DNA from: CAYXLI01 sp964464925
GTDB lineage: Bacteria > Acidobacteriota > Terriglobia > Bryobacterales > Bryobacteraceae
Assembly (NCBI GenBank): GCA_964464925.1
Contig: CAYXLI010000022.1
Location: 36,380-100,379, forward strand
Length of the DNA stretch: 64,000 bases
Reading direction: 5' to 3'
The number at the start of each line of letters is the position of its first letter. Positions within the stretch are counted from its first letter, which is position 1. The notes beneath the pieces are model-generated. The model did not search any database. It saw nothing but the letters and a program-made list of their open reading frames with translations, and was not told where the DNA came from. Positions 34,418 to 42,949 of the stretch are shown here, piece after piece. A program made the translations under genes and the position numbers.

Positions 34418-36085
34418 TCAGTGAATCGGAATGGTCAGCACGTTACTAGCACGGCGGCCCGACAGAATTTGCACCGGTCGGTCGCCCGCTGAAACGCCCG
34501 CCGGAATTTGAATATTGATCTGATCCAGTCCCGAGTACCCCGGAGCACGTCCAGCGAACTGCACCGTCGCGGCGCGGCCTCCGACGGTAACCTGCGGCTG
34601 TAGGACCGCGACATCGAAGCCGCCCACACTTTGTGTTTCACCGAGCCCCGTCGCGAACAGCGACACGTAACTCCCGGGACTCGCGGCCTTGCCGTTGGTC
34701 AAAATTTCCCCGGTCAAAGCGTCCACGGCTGCCGCCGGGCCTTTTCCTGAAGCGTCGAGAGAAAAAACCGCAGGAGCAGCAGGTTCCAACAGAATGTTTA
34801 TCGTGTGCTGACCTAGAGAATTGCGGATGGTGAGCGGCAACAGGCCAGGCACACCAGCCGGTAAAAGAGCGTTCACCTGCTCAGGCGAAACATAGAACGT
34901 AGTCAGTGCCTGATTATTAAGCAAGACGGTGGTCTGAGAATTCTGTGACAGGTTCGCGCCGTAGATCGACACGATTGAGCCGGGTGCAAGTGAGAGATAG
35001 GGGAGCACGGCGGCTGCCGGGGAAACTCGATTGATCACCGGGCCATCCTTCCACACGAGGGGACGGATCCCGCCGGACGGTACCTGCACGTTTCCCTGGA
35101 CCGTTCCCGATCCGGTATCAAGGGTTGCTGTGTATGTTTTGGCCGGAAGCCACTCACGGTAGTAGACCTGATTGTCACGCGTCGCGAGCTGCGTAGATTC
35201 GAGTGCAGCGCTCTTTAATGAAACGAGCTTGTCGGAAGCATCACGATATGCGAGATAGACACCGCCATTCCCGGCTAGCGAATCGCCGATCGTCCTCCAT
35301 TCCTCCGTGCCCGTTAGAAACGACCGGATGATGCGGAATACCGGATGATTCGTCGAGTCGATTTCTGCCAGCGGCGGAGCGTCCGCCCGGCATTGAATAA
35401 TGAACGGAATGGGATTTCCGTGGCAATACGGGAGAACGCGTGTCCGCTCAGGATCCGTGGCAAAGGCTATGGCCGCGCTGGAAACAGGTACCAGACCGTC
35501 GTCCGGAGCAGCGCGCCCGCCGGTGTTTCCGCCGCTTCCAGCGATGGCAATCGCGTCAATGCCCCGGAGATCATCGCTGTTCTGATTCCACGTGCCCAAC
35601 TCCCATAGGAATCGGCTTCCGATCTGCATCTCGCTCAACTCTGTATCGATCGGCGGGGCTATCAGACCGAAGTTTGGAGTGGCGACAAGCACCAGCTTTC
35701 GGATCGCCGGGCCTGCCGGCGGACCCGTTTGCAACCCCTTCCCAGCGAGGTAAGCGCGTACGATCAGTCCGCCCATGCTGTGCGCAATCACATCGACCTG
35801 CAAGGGAACAGAGCCGTCGGCATTCCGGAAGCTGCCCAGCGCCTTCGCTAGCGCCGCCGCATGCTGCTCGATGCTACATCCCCTGCATTCACACGTGTCA
35901 TAACCGCCAGTGCGGATGCCCATCGAGCCCAGGACCTGCGGAAGCGCCCCGTACGTTCCCGAAATGCCGTTCGATAAGAAACAGGAAAACTGATATCCGT
36001 TGACCAGGAAAATCGGCGGTTGAGAAGGTTGCGCGCTGGCCAGCCCGAAGGCCGCCAGCGCGCATGCGATCAGGAAGCGAAGCAT
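34418..36085 (-). CDS. Secreted alpha/beta-hydrolase (lipase-like) with Solibacter TIGR03437-type C-terminal domain
   Basis: A 555-residue exported protein with a signal peptide (MLRFLIACALAAFGLASAQ). The N-terminal half is an alpha/beta hydrolase with an AHSMGG nucleophile elbow (Ser103) and IFLVNGYQ at the front, as in triacylglycerol or cutinase-like lipases. The C-terminal 210 residues (INRVSPAAAVLPYLSLAPGSIVSIYG to the end) match the Solibacter-specific uncharacterized C-terminal domain, an Ig-like module found on many exported proteins of this group. A GTG immediately before the ATG is an alternative start. It starts 4 bp after the preceding gene's stop, so the two are co-expressed. Confidence 0.85.
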   Translation of the reverse strand: MLRFLIACALAAFGLASAQPSQPPIFLVNGYQFSCFLSNGISGTYGALPQVLGSMGIRTGGYDTCECRGCSIEQHAAALAKALGSFRNADGSVPLQVDVIAHSMGGLIVRAYLAGKGLQTGPPAGPAIRKLVLVATPNFGLIAPPIDTELSEMQIGSRFLWELGTWNQNSDDLRGIDAIAIAGSGGNTGGRAAPDDGLVPVSSAAIAFATDPERTRVLPYCHGNPIPFIIQCRADAPPLAEIDSTNHPVFRIIRSFLTGTEEWRTIGDSLAGNGGVYLAYRDASDKLVSLKSAALESTQLATRDNQVYYREWLPAKTYTATLDTGSGTVQGNVQVPSGGIRPLVWKDGPVINRVSPAAAVLPYLSLAPGSIVSIYGANLSQNSQTTVLLNNQALTTFYVSPEQVNALLPAGVPGLLPLTIRNSLGQHTINILLEPAAPAVFSLDASGKGPAAAVDALTGEILTNGKAASPGSYVSLFATGLGETQSVGGFDVAVLQPQVTVGGRAATVQFAGRAPGYSGLDQINIQIPAGVSAGDRPVQILSGRRASNVLTIPIH

Positions 36086-36089
36086 CACG

Positions 36090-37670
36090 TTAGTGCGTAA
36101 TTTCCATCATGACCTTCTGGAAACGCTTCTTGCCCGTGACGACTTCCTCATTCTGGCGGAACGGTGTTTGATAGTCTCGGTCGCCATGCAACTGGCGGTC
36201 GGATTCCGCCATGCGTGCAAGCTTATTGAGTAAACCCCAATCCTGCTCAAAAGCCGGCATGGAATCCCGATTCTTCTGGGACGCGTTGAGCTGATAGTGG
36301 ACCTTCGCAAGCATCAGCTTATACGCCAGCACCGGATCGGAATAATCAGCTAATACGTTCTTGCCGGTGATCCCGAGTTTGCGCACGGTCCCGTGATCGT
36401 CAACGTTCAGCATCAAAAGTCCTCGCTGGTCGAAAGCCGGAGTGCTCTGCAGTTCCAAATCCTTGAAAAAGGTCTGAACTTCTTTTTCGTCTCGAAATAA
36501 CTTAGTCTCGACTGCGCGCGCCAGCATCGGAGCGAACTGCTTCTTGTAGGCTTGCCACTGCGCCTCTGTGCCGAACAGACGCGCCCTCGCCTTTTCACGT
36601 TCCATCTCAATCTCTCGCAGGCGCGCCTTGGGATCTTTGGAGCCGTCGTCCACCAGCATCATTTTCAAACTCGCAAGCTGAGTCGGTTCCGGCTTGTGAC
36701 TCTTCAATCGAGCCTGCTGCAGATTCAACTGGGCCACGTCCTCGCCGGGATACTTCACATAGGTCTTGTCGATACTGTAGATCCCGGTGAGCAGGTACGG
36801 GACAGCGAAAGCCGCATACACTTCCGGTTTGGTGAGTAACATTGACAAGTAATATTTTCGGGAGATTAGTCCCTTTTCGGTGAAATGTCGAACGTCCAGA
36901 CTGCGCCGGATCGGCCCGCTCACTTGAGGATACTTTGTGACACTGAATAACAGTTCCGGCCTGTGAGATGCATAGTATGTGAACGATTGTGCCAACGCTT
37001 TCGGTGTAGTCATTGTGAAGTCGTTTGCAACATCGCGGTGAACCGCATGAGGATAGTATGTATTCATGATTTCACGGGCGAAATCAGAACAGTTATGCCA
37101 TGTCGTACTGAAATCCTGGACATTCTTGCTACTATTCATGGCCAGGATGAATTTGGCGTCCTGCTCGGGCGTAGTTGCCACACTCATCAGGTAGATATCG
37201 CGGTTAAACGCGGAAACCAGCATCTGCTCCCAACGTCCATCCGGCTTTGATCCGTCGGGGAGGTCCGGCGCGATCGACTGCAAATGATTATGGCGGTAAG
37301 TATTACGCAGCAGGCTACGAATTTTCCCGTTCGCGTAGATCGGTACATCCTCGTAACGGTCCACGCCGTAAAGGAAGGCGCTCAACGGGACCGCAATCCA
37401 GCGAAACGGCGCGTTCGGTCCCCAGTCCGGATAGGCGCCAATTACAACGCCTTCTTCACCGGCTTTACAGGCGCGGAGCTTCACGGGCGTTTCAGCACAC
37501 ACATTTGAAAGATAAATCGCTGCATGCCCGCTGCCCGTAAATTCTCCGGCGCCGCCAACGGCTTCCTCAATCAAGAGGGAAATGTCGGCATTTGCAGCGG
37601 AGGGCAGAAGAAAGGTAAGAGCCACGGCAGCGACGCTGCAGTGAGTAAAGAGTTTCCACAAAATCTTCAT
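36090..37670 (-). CDS. Exported protein with a probable permuted papain-like (NlpC/P60-type) core
   Basis: A 526-residue protein with a signal peptide (about 1-28) and AGGGAGAAACA before its ATG. I recognise no named family for the full length. The order H then C (H49 in GSGHAAIYL, C194 in WHNCSDFAREIMN) resembles circularly permuted NlpC/P60 and DUF830 folds, in which a His strand precedes a Cys helix. Residues about 240-520 are helical with charged segments and no clear domain. It is followed 4 bp later by the lipase. The 193 bp upstream (37671-37863) hold only the hairpin described separately. Confidence 0.6.
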   Translation of the reverse strand: MKILWKLFTHCSVAAVALTFLLPSAANADISLLIEEAVGGAGEFTGSGHAAIYLSNVCAETPVKLRACKAGEEGVVIGAYPDWGPNAPFRWIAVPLSAFLYGVDRYEDVPIYANGKIRSLLRNTYRHNHLQSIAPDLPDGSKPDGRWEQMLVSAFNRDIYLMSVATTPEQDAKFILAMNSSKNVQDFSTTWHNCSDFAREIMNTYYPHAVHRDVANDFTMTTPKALAQSFTYYASHRPELLFSVTKYPQVSGPIRRSLDVRHFTEKGLISRKYYLSMLLTKPEVYAAFAVPYLLTGIYSIDKTYVKYPGEDVAQLNLQQARLKSHKPEPTQLASLKMMLVDDGSKDPKARLREIEMEREKARARLFGTEAQWQAYKKQFAPMLARAVETKLFRDEKEVQTFFKDLELQSTPAFDQRGLLMLNVDDHGTVRKLGITGKNVLADYSDPVLAYKLMLAKVHYQLNASQKNRDSMPAFEQDWGLLNKLARMAESDRQLHGDRDYQTPFRQNEEVVTGKKRFQKVMMEITH

Positions 37671-37793
37671 TGTTTCTCCCTGAAAAAGTGAATGAGTACA
37701 CTCAAATCACCACCAGGGTTCTAGCTGAGCAATCGTCAGTCCAGAATTCAGAGAGATAATAGTCAATTAAGCGAATTACGGTTAGCACGAAAG

Positions 37794-37814
37794 AGACTCA
37801 GCCCGGATGAGTCT
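37794..37814 (-). terminator. possible weak terminator
   Basis: AGACTCA (37794-37800), a 7-nt loop and TGAGTCT (37808-37814) make a 7-bp stem between the stop of the upstream minus-strand gene and the start of the next. On the minus strand it is followed by CTTTCG, a poor T run. It is offered as a candidate only. Confidence 0.35.
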
Positions 37815-37863
37815 AAGAAACTTGGTATCGTGGCGTCGGTGATGGACGGGTCGGATCGGCTTG

Positions 37864-38640
37864 TCAGCGTGTCAGCGTGAAATCCCAGATCTGAACGTTG
37901 CCTTTGCCTTCGGTATATTCAATCACGGCGTATTCTCCTGGTTGCATGTCCTTAGCGGGCCAAATCTTATAAAGTCCTTCCGCGATCTGTTTCCGGAAAA
38001 CCTCCACCGTGTCCATCTCCTCAGCAATCTCTGTCACGACGGGCAGGATGTTCCAGGTCTGTACGATTCGTCCTGTCTTCGAAGGCTTTGTGCGAACAAT
38101 GCCGAATCGTTCCTCGTTCACGAGCCGGATATAGAACTCGGGACGAGTACCCGCTACCTTCGTCGGTGCTGCATCACCTTCGAGCTCAACTGTGGCCTTG
38201 CCGGCGACAACAGGAATCGGCGACATCGCCTTGAGTACAGACCTACGCTTGTTCGTCACGATTTTCGCTTCGGCCTGCTTGAAGACCTGTAGCTTCTCAC
38301 CGGCAACCACGAAAACACCGGTTTCGAGTGGAATCCGTTCTATTTCCCGCCGCTGCTCCCGTTCGACCTTCTCTTCGGCGTCCATCTCGGCGGCATCCTT
38401 CCGCCGAGCCTCATCCTGCGCCTTGACCTCTTCCTCCGTACGCTTCAGGTCCACGAGGTCGAGCGGAATCTCCTCCCAGTCCCCTCGCTCCGTGCTGTAG
38501 TAACGCACCCGGTCGCCTACTTTCTGGTATTCGCGAACCGAGTGGTAGCTGCCATCCTTCAAATAAAGCCTTTGGCTGGCGGCCAGCACAATGGCGGCCC
38601 CGGCAAGCGCAAGCAGAAATTCCCGGACCATCTCTTTCAT
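37864..38640 (-). CDS. Exported protein of unknown function with central coiled coil
   Basis: A 258-residue protein with a signal or anchor at 1-21. Residues 24-65 (LYLKDGSYHSVREYQKVGDR) resemble a small beta module often seen in acidobacterial secreted proteins. A highly charged coiled coil (about 66-105) follows, then a beta-rich domain (about 106-258) ending VIEYTEGKGNVQIWDFTL. No enzyme motif is visible. It is divergent from the aldo/keto reductase gene with 59 bp between starts. Confidence 0.65.
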   Translation of the reverse strand: MKEMVREFLLALAGAAIVLAASQRLYLKDGSYHSVREYQKVGDRVRYYSTERGDWEEIPLDLVDLKRTEEEVKAQDEARRKDAAEMDAEEKVEREQRREIERIPLETGVFVVAGEKLQVFKQAEAKIVTNKRRSVLKAMSPIPVVAGKATVELEGDAAPTKVAGTRPEFYIRLVNEERFGIVRTKPSKTGRIVQTWNILPVVTEIAEEMDTVEVFRKQIAEGLYKIWPAKDMQPGEYAVIEYTEGKGNVQIWDFTLTR

Positions 38641-38699
38641 TTAGATTCTACGCCCGCGGTTTGCGTTCCATCGTTCCGCCTCGCCGTAAGATGGAAGCA

Positions 38700-39668
38700 A
38701 TGAAATATCGCAAGCTCGGCAGAACTGGAATGGAAGTCAGCGAAATTGGCTATGGTGCATGGGGCATCGGCGGCAAGCAGTGGAAAGGCGGTACTGACGA
38801 AGAATCCATCGCCGCATTGCGCCGCGCGTTCGAACTTGGCCTGAACTTCATCGACACCGCCCTGGCATACGGCGACGGCCACAGCGAGCGCCTGGTGGGT
38901 GATGTGGTCAAGGATGCGCCGCATCTGATCTACCTGGCCACTAAGGTGCCACCTAAGAACCGCCTCTGGCCGGCGCAGCCCGGTAGCCGCATCGAAGACG
39001 TGTTTCCTCGTGGATACATCGTCGATTGCACAGAAGAGAGCCTTCGCAACCTGAAAGTGGACACCATCGATTTGCAGCAGTTGCACGTATGGAATCCAGA
39101 ATGGATCGGCCGCGATGAATGGCGTCGTGCGTTCGAAGATCTTCGCTCCTCGGGCAAAGTCCGTTATTTCGGCGTATCCATCAACGATCATCAACCGAAT
39201 ACCGCGATCGATCTCATTCGAACCGGCCTGATCGACACCGTCCAGGTGATCTACAACATCTTTGATCCCAGCCCCGCCCAGAGTCTCTTCCCCGCGTGCC
39301 TGGAGCACAACATCGGCGTAATCGCGCGGGTGCCTTTGGATGAAGGCTCACTCACCGGCACGATCACGGAAGACACCACATTTGAAGGTGACGAATTTCG
39401 CGCCATGTATTTTCGAGATGACCGCCGCAAGCAGGTGGTGGAGCATGTGAACCGGCTAAAGGCCGATCTGCAGGGGGTGCCCGGAACGTTGCCGGAAATC
39501 GCTCTCCAGTTCTGTCTCTCACATCCTGCCGTTTCCACGGTGATTCCCGGCATGCGTAAAATCAGAAACGTGGAAAGCAATTGTTCCGTTTCCGATCGAG
39601 GTCCTTTGGCTGGCGCGACGCTTGAGAAACTAGGACGACATGCTTGGAAAAAGAATTTCTATAGCTAG
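38700..39668 (+). CDS. Aldo/keto reductase
   Basis: A 322-residue NAD(P)H-dependent reductase of the AKR superfamily. The catalytic Asp and Tyr lie in NFIDTALAYGDGHSE, the Lys in YLATKVPP and the His in QQLHVWNP; the C-terminal cofactor-binding region STVIPGMRKIRNVE is present. The start is either ATG 38700 (MKYRKLGRTG, where the family begins) or ATG 38691. No substrate can be read from sequence. The last 29 bp overlap the next gene. Confidence 0.88.
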   Translation: MKYRKLGRTGMEVSEIGYGAWGIGGKQWKGGTDEESIAALRRAFELGLNFIDTALAYGDGHSERLVGDVVKDAPHLIYLATKVPPKNRLWPAQPGSRIEDVFPRGYIVDCTEESLRNLKVDTIDLQQLHVWNPEWIGRDEWRRAFEDLRSSGKVRYFGVSINDHQPNTAIDLIRTGLIDTVQVIYNIFDPSPAQSLFPACLEHNIGVIARVPLDEGSLTGTITEDTTFEGDEFRAMYFRDDRRKQVVEHVNRLKADLQGVPGTLPEIALQFCLSHPAVSTVIPGMRKIRNVESNCSVSDRGPLAGATLEKLGRHAWKKNFYS

Positions 39669-40575
39669 CTCTTTGTTCTGTCTCCCAGCTTTGGCCGTCT
39701 TCGGAGCGGATGCGGATTACTTCCCCCTGATGATCGGCAATTCCTGGGTCTATCGCACTACGCAGGCAACGGTGCCGGACGTCCAGACAGCAGAGGTGAC
39801 CGGCACCACCTTCATCAATAGTCAGAATTACTTTCGTGTGCGCTTTTTCGGGCGCGAGTTACTTCTGCGCAAGGATGAGAAGAATATCCTGCAGCAGTAC
39901 GATTCAGACAGCCAATCCGAAAAAGTCTGGCTGGATGCAACAGGCGTTGAAGGTAGTTCAGTTCCTGCTAACCTTGACTCCTGCACGGCATCCGGCACTA
40001 TCCAGAGCTCGAATGCGCAGATAAAAGTCCCGGCAGCAGAGTTCCAAAACGCTCTGCAGTTGGTCTTCCAGCCGGTTTGTGCGGATGCCGGTATCACGGA
40101 GGCGTTTCTGGTTCCGTATACCGGCTTCGCTCGCATTACGTGGACCAGCATCGCCGGTCCCAGAGTATATGATTTGGTCTATTCCCGAACCGGAGTGACC
40201 GAACTCTCTGACAAGCAAACCAGTTTCAGGATCTCGCTGGATCAAGACGTGTACACCCCATCCAGAACATTGATGGTCCGCTTGACACTTCGGAGCACAC
40301 AATCCGATCCGGTCACGCTCAATTTCCCTACCGGTCAGGACGCCGACGTTGCCATCCGTAATGAGAAAGGCGAGACAGTCTATCTCTGGTCTTCCGGTAA
40401 AGCGTTCCCACAGATTTACCGGACCGTGAAGTTCGGTCCCGGAGAAAAGAATGTGGTTCTGACTCTCCCGCTCCCGAGCCTTCCCCCTGGCAAGTACACT
40501 GCGGAAGGTTATCTGAAGACGGAGCCTCGCGTCTATGTGGCGACTATTCCTTTTGAGTTGCGCAACGCTCAGTAG
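39640..40575 (+). CDS. Secreted protein with C-terminal BsuPI (proteinase-inhibitor-like) domain
   Basis: A 311-residue protein with a signal peptide (about 1-23, ending AVFGA). The N-terminal part begins DYFPLMIGNSWVYR, a motif shared with the next gene. Residues about 190-311 match the BsuPI fold (LTLRSTQSDPVTLNFPTGQD, VYLWSSGKAFPQ, LPPGKYTAEGYL), named after a Bacillus intracellular proteinase inhibitor. Protease inhibition is not proven for such secreted forms. It overlaps the aldo/keto reductase gene and its own paralogue (41 bp). Confidence 0.75.
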   Translation: MLGKRISIASSLFCLPALAVFGADADYFPLMIGNSWVYRTTQATVPDVQTAEVTGTTFINSQNYFRVRFFGRELLLRKDEKNILQQYDSDSQSEKVWLDATGVEGSSVPANLDSCTASGTIQSSNAQIKVPAAEFQNALQLVFQPVCADAGITEAFLVPYTGFARITWTSIAGPRVYDLVYSRTGVTELSDKQTSFRISLDQDVYTPSRTLMVRLTLRSTQSDPVTLNFPTGQDADVAIRNEKGETVYLWSSGKAFPQIYRTVKFGPGEKNVVLTLPLPSLPPGKYTAEGYLKTEPRVYVATIPFELRNAQ

Positions 40576-41458
40576 CCTGAGCGCCCAGGAGCATTTCTTT
40601 CCACTAGAAGTAGGGAACGTGTGGGTCTACCGGGGCGCAGGCACGCGTGCTGCCGCTCCTTTGATTCTGGAAATCACGGAAACAGACACCTTCGACGGCC
40701 GCGTTTACTACCACTTGCACGGCGAGCCTGGAGGCGATTACTGGCTCCGTTTTCGTGAAGACGGCGCGTTGATGCAGCGCGACGATAAGACGGGGTCCGA
40801 GAAGCTCTGGTACGCATTCCGATCCCCAGTAGGGGAGATCTTCAACACAGCGATTCCGTTCTGCTGCGGAAGAGCAATGCTAGCCAAAGATCCAGCGGCG
40901 TACGATCCGCCTTCGGGGCTTTCCTGGAGCGACGCGAAGGAATTCAGCTTCCCTGCTGTTTTTCAGTTCGGCTTGACGAGAGAAATCTTCGCGCCTTACG
41001 TCGGGATGGTCTATCGTTCCCAGAACACCGGTGGCCCAAGCTTCGCGACGTATGACTTTGCCTATGCCCGCATCGGCGGAGTGACGGTGCTTTCAGAACC
41101 TTCGATCGGCTTCACTGTTTCGGCCAACCCGTATTTCGTCCGCCTCAGCGTCGAGAACGGATTCAGCAACCCCCTGACGCTTCTATTCAGTTCCAGCCAG
41201 TTGTTCGATGTCGCTGTTTTTGACGATCAAGGCAATGACGTCTTCCGTTGGTCGCAAGGTAAGGAGTTTGCGGCGGCCCTGCAGACGTTGGAAGTGAATC
41301 GGCACCGCGACTGGGTTATCCCCCTACCACAACTCCAACCCGGAGCCTATACCGTTCGAGGTTGGCTAATGGTTTCGGATCAACCCGCGAAGGCTTGGTC
41401 CGCAACGACGAGCCTCACGATCCCTGCACTGGCTTCAGATGAAACGTCAAAACCATAA
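40535..41458 (+). CDS. Secreted BsuPI-domain protein, paralogue of the preceding gene
   Basis: A 307-residue protein with signal peptide (MWRLFLLSCATLSSLSAQ) and the same layout as its neighbour: HFFPLEVGNVWVYR near the mature N-terminus and a BsuPI-like C-terminal part (FSNPLTLLFSSSQLFDVAV, VFRWSQGKEFAAAL, LQPGAYTVRGWL). Identity between the two appears low apart from these blocks, so the duplication is old. The start ATG lies 41 bp inside the preceding gene, which suggests translational coupling. Its 3' end overlaps the convergent YceI gene by 44 bp. Confidence 0.75.
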   Translation: MWRLFLLSCATLSSLSAQEHFFPLEVGNVWVYRGAGTRAAAPLILEITETDTFDGRVYYHLHGEPGGDYWLRFREDGALMQRDDKTGSEKLWYAFRSPVGEIFNTAIPFCCGRAMLAKDPAAYDPPSGLSWSDAKEFSFPAVFQFGLTREIFAPYVGMVYRSQNTGGPSFATYDFAYARIGGVTVLSEPSIGFTVSANPYFVRLSVENGFSNPLTLLFSSSQLFDVAVFDDQGNDVFRWSQGKEFAAALQTLEVNRHRDWVIPLPQLQPGAYTVRGWLMVSDQPAKAWSATTSLTIPALASDETSKP

Positions 41459-41981
41459 TTTCTTTGGTGCCTATCATGCCGAGTGCCGCTGAGGGTGGTT
41501 TCAGGCCATAGCTCTTCATGTTCACTTCGGCGTGCCCCGTAAAAGTACCGTCCCGGTAAGTAAGCGATACCTCCGCCGGTTTCGTGATGCCCCGAATTGT
41601 GAGATTCCCTTCCACGAGATATTCATTAGTCATGCGCCGAACAGCCACCGACTGATAAACGATCTTCGGAAATCGCTTCACAGCCAACATCTCGTTGCGG
41701 GTGAAATCGAGAATCTTCTCCCGCTCCTTCTCACTGACCCAGGTATCGAGAAGAGTCACGCTCGCGGCGTCGATTTCAAACCGCACACTCGAGTTTTCCA
41801 TGGCCGTCGCATTGTAAACGGCTTCCCCAGCAAACCGCTCGAAAACGAACTCGTGTTTCTTGCCGCTCAAGAGTCCGGTTTTGAACACTTGCAGGCGCAT
41901 CTCGTTCCCTGGGCCAGGAACAAGCCGCAGCGTGTTCGCGAACAGAAGAAACGGCATAGAAAACGCGACGAACCACCTCAT
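41415..41981 (-). CDS. YceI family periplasmic lipid-binding-like protein
   Basis: A 188-residue exported protein (signal about 1-16, ending LLFAN). The YceI lipocalin-like fold is shown by FEIDAASVTLLD, a ILDFTRNEMLAVKRFPKIVYQS block and the C-terminal GNLTIRGITKPAEVSLTY with GMIGTKEIMVLTF. YceI proteins bind isoprenoid chains in a hydrophobic pocket; role here unknown. The gene is divergent from nfo (86 bp between starts) and overlaps the upstream paralogue's end by 44 bp. Confidence 0.85.
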   Translation of the reverse strand: MRWFVAFSMPFLLFANTLRLVPGPGNEMRLQVFKTGLLSGKKHEFVFERFAGEAVYNATAMENSSVRFEIDAASVTLLDTWVSEKEREKILDFTRNEMLAVKRFPKIVYQSVAVRRMTNEYLVEGNLTIRGITKPAEVSLTYRDGTFTGHAEVNMKSYGLKPPSAALGMIGTKEIMVLTFHLKPVQGS

Positions 41982-42067
41982 ACGTCGTATGATGCCTCAG
42001 GCCTGTGACAACGTCCTAATTTTGTGCGCGGGCGGCGTCGCTCGAGAAGCGGATGCTACGATGAGCC

Positions 42068-42949
42068 TTGCGAATCGGTTTGCACACCTCCACCGCCGGG
42101 TCCATTGATAAAGCAGCCGAACGAGCTCATTCCGTCGGCGCGAATACTCTTCAGATCTTCTCGGCCAGTCCCCGCATGTGGCGAGCCAAACCGCCAGACC
42201 CTGCTCTCGTCAAGCTATTTACGAACGCGCGCAAAAAGTTCGACCTCGCGCCGCTAATCATCCATGACAGCTACCTCATCAACCTGGCATCTGTAAGTCC
42301 GGCGCTTCACGCGCAGTCCGTCGCGGCATTTCGAGGGGAACTGGAGCGCGCCATCGCGATCGGCGCAGACTACCTGGTCATGCATCCGGGAAACTGCAAG
42401 GGCCACACATGCGAGCAAGGCATTGTAAACATCGTGAAGGGCATCGCCGGCGCTGCACAAGGTCTTAAGAGCAAGTCACTCGAGATTCTGCTGGAAAACA
42501 CCGCCGGCGCGGGCAACTCGATCGGCGTACGGTTCGAAGAACTGGCGCTGATTCGCGAACTGGCTAACCGCTTCGTGCCCTTCCCCGTGAACTTCTGTTT
42601 GGACACTTGCCATTGCTACGCGTCGGGTCTCTATGACGTGTCCACAGAAGAGGGGCTAAAGCACACGATCCAACAGGCAACGAAACTACTCGGCATTGAA
42701 AACGTGAAGGTAATTCACTGCAATGACTCGAAAGCGGCCCATGGATCACGCCTAGATCGTCATCAGCACATAGGCAAAGGCTATATTGGTCTTGAAGGGT
42801 TTCAACGCATTCTAAACCATCCGAAACTGCGCTCGAAGGCGTTTATTCTCGAAACGCCGGTCGACGAGGAAGGCGATGAGCGCAGGAACCTGGACACTTT
42901 AAAGAGCCTATGCCGGAAAAGCAGTACGACCATAAAGAGATCGAGCTGA
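42068..42949 (+). CDS. nfo: Endonuclease IV (AP endonuclease)
   Basis: A 293-residue TIM barrel that cuts DNA 5' of abasic sites. Zinc-ligand and signature regions are present: MHPGNCKGH, LLENTAGAG, FCLDTCHCYASG, IHCNDSKAAHGSRLDRHQHIG and FILETPVDEEGD. The only in-frame start that keeps the conserved N-terminus (MRIGLHTSTAGSIDKAAERA) is TTG 42068. Its last 40 bp overlap leuS; the overlapping tail (SLCRKSSTTIKRSS) lies beyond the conserved domain. Confidence 0.92.
   Translation: MRIGLHTSTAGSIDKAAERAHSVGANTLQIFSASPRMWRAKPPDPALVKLFTNARKKFDLAPLIIHDSYLINLASVSPALHAQSVAAFRGELERAIAIGADYLVMHPGNCKGHTCEQGIVNIVKGIAGAAQGLKSKSLEILLENTAGAGNSIGVRFEELALIRELANRFVPFPVNFCLDTCHCYASGLYDVSTEEGLKHTIQQATKLLGIENVKVIHCNDSKAAHGSRLDRHQHIGKGYIGLEGFQRILNHPKLRSKAFILETPVDEEGDERRNLDTLKSLCRKSSTTIKRSS

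Noticed and set aside
42910..42949. A frameshift between nfo and leuS
   Set aside because: Both proteins keep their full family length; the 40-bp overlap affects only the unconserved tail of Nfo.
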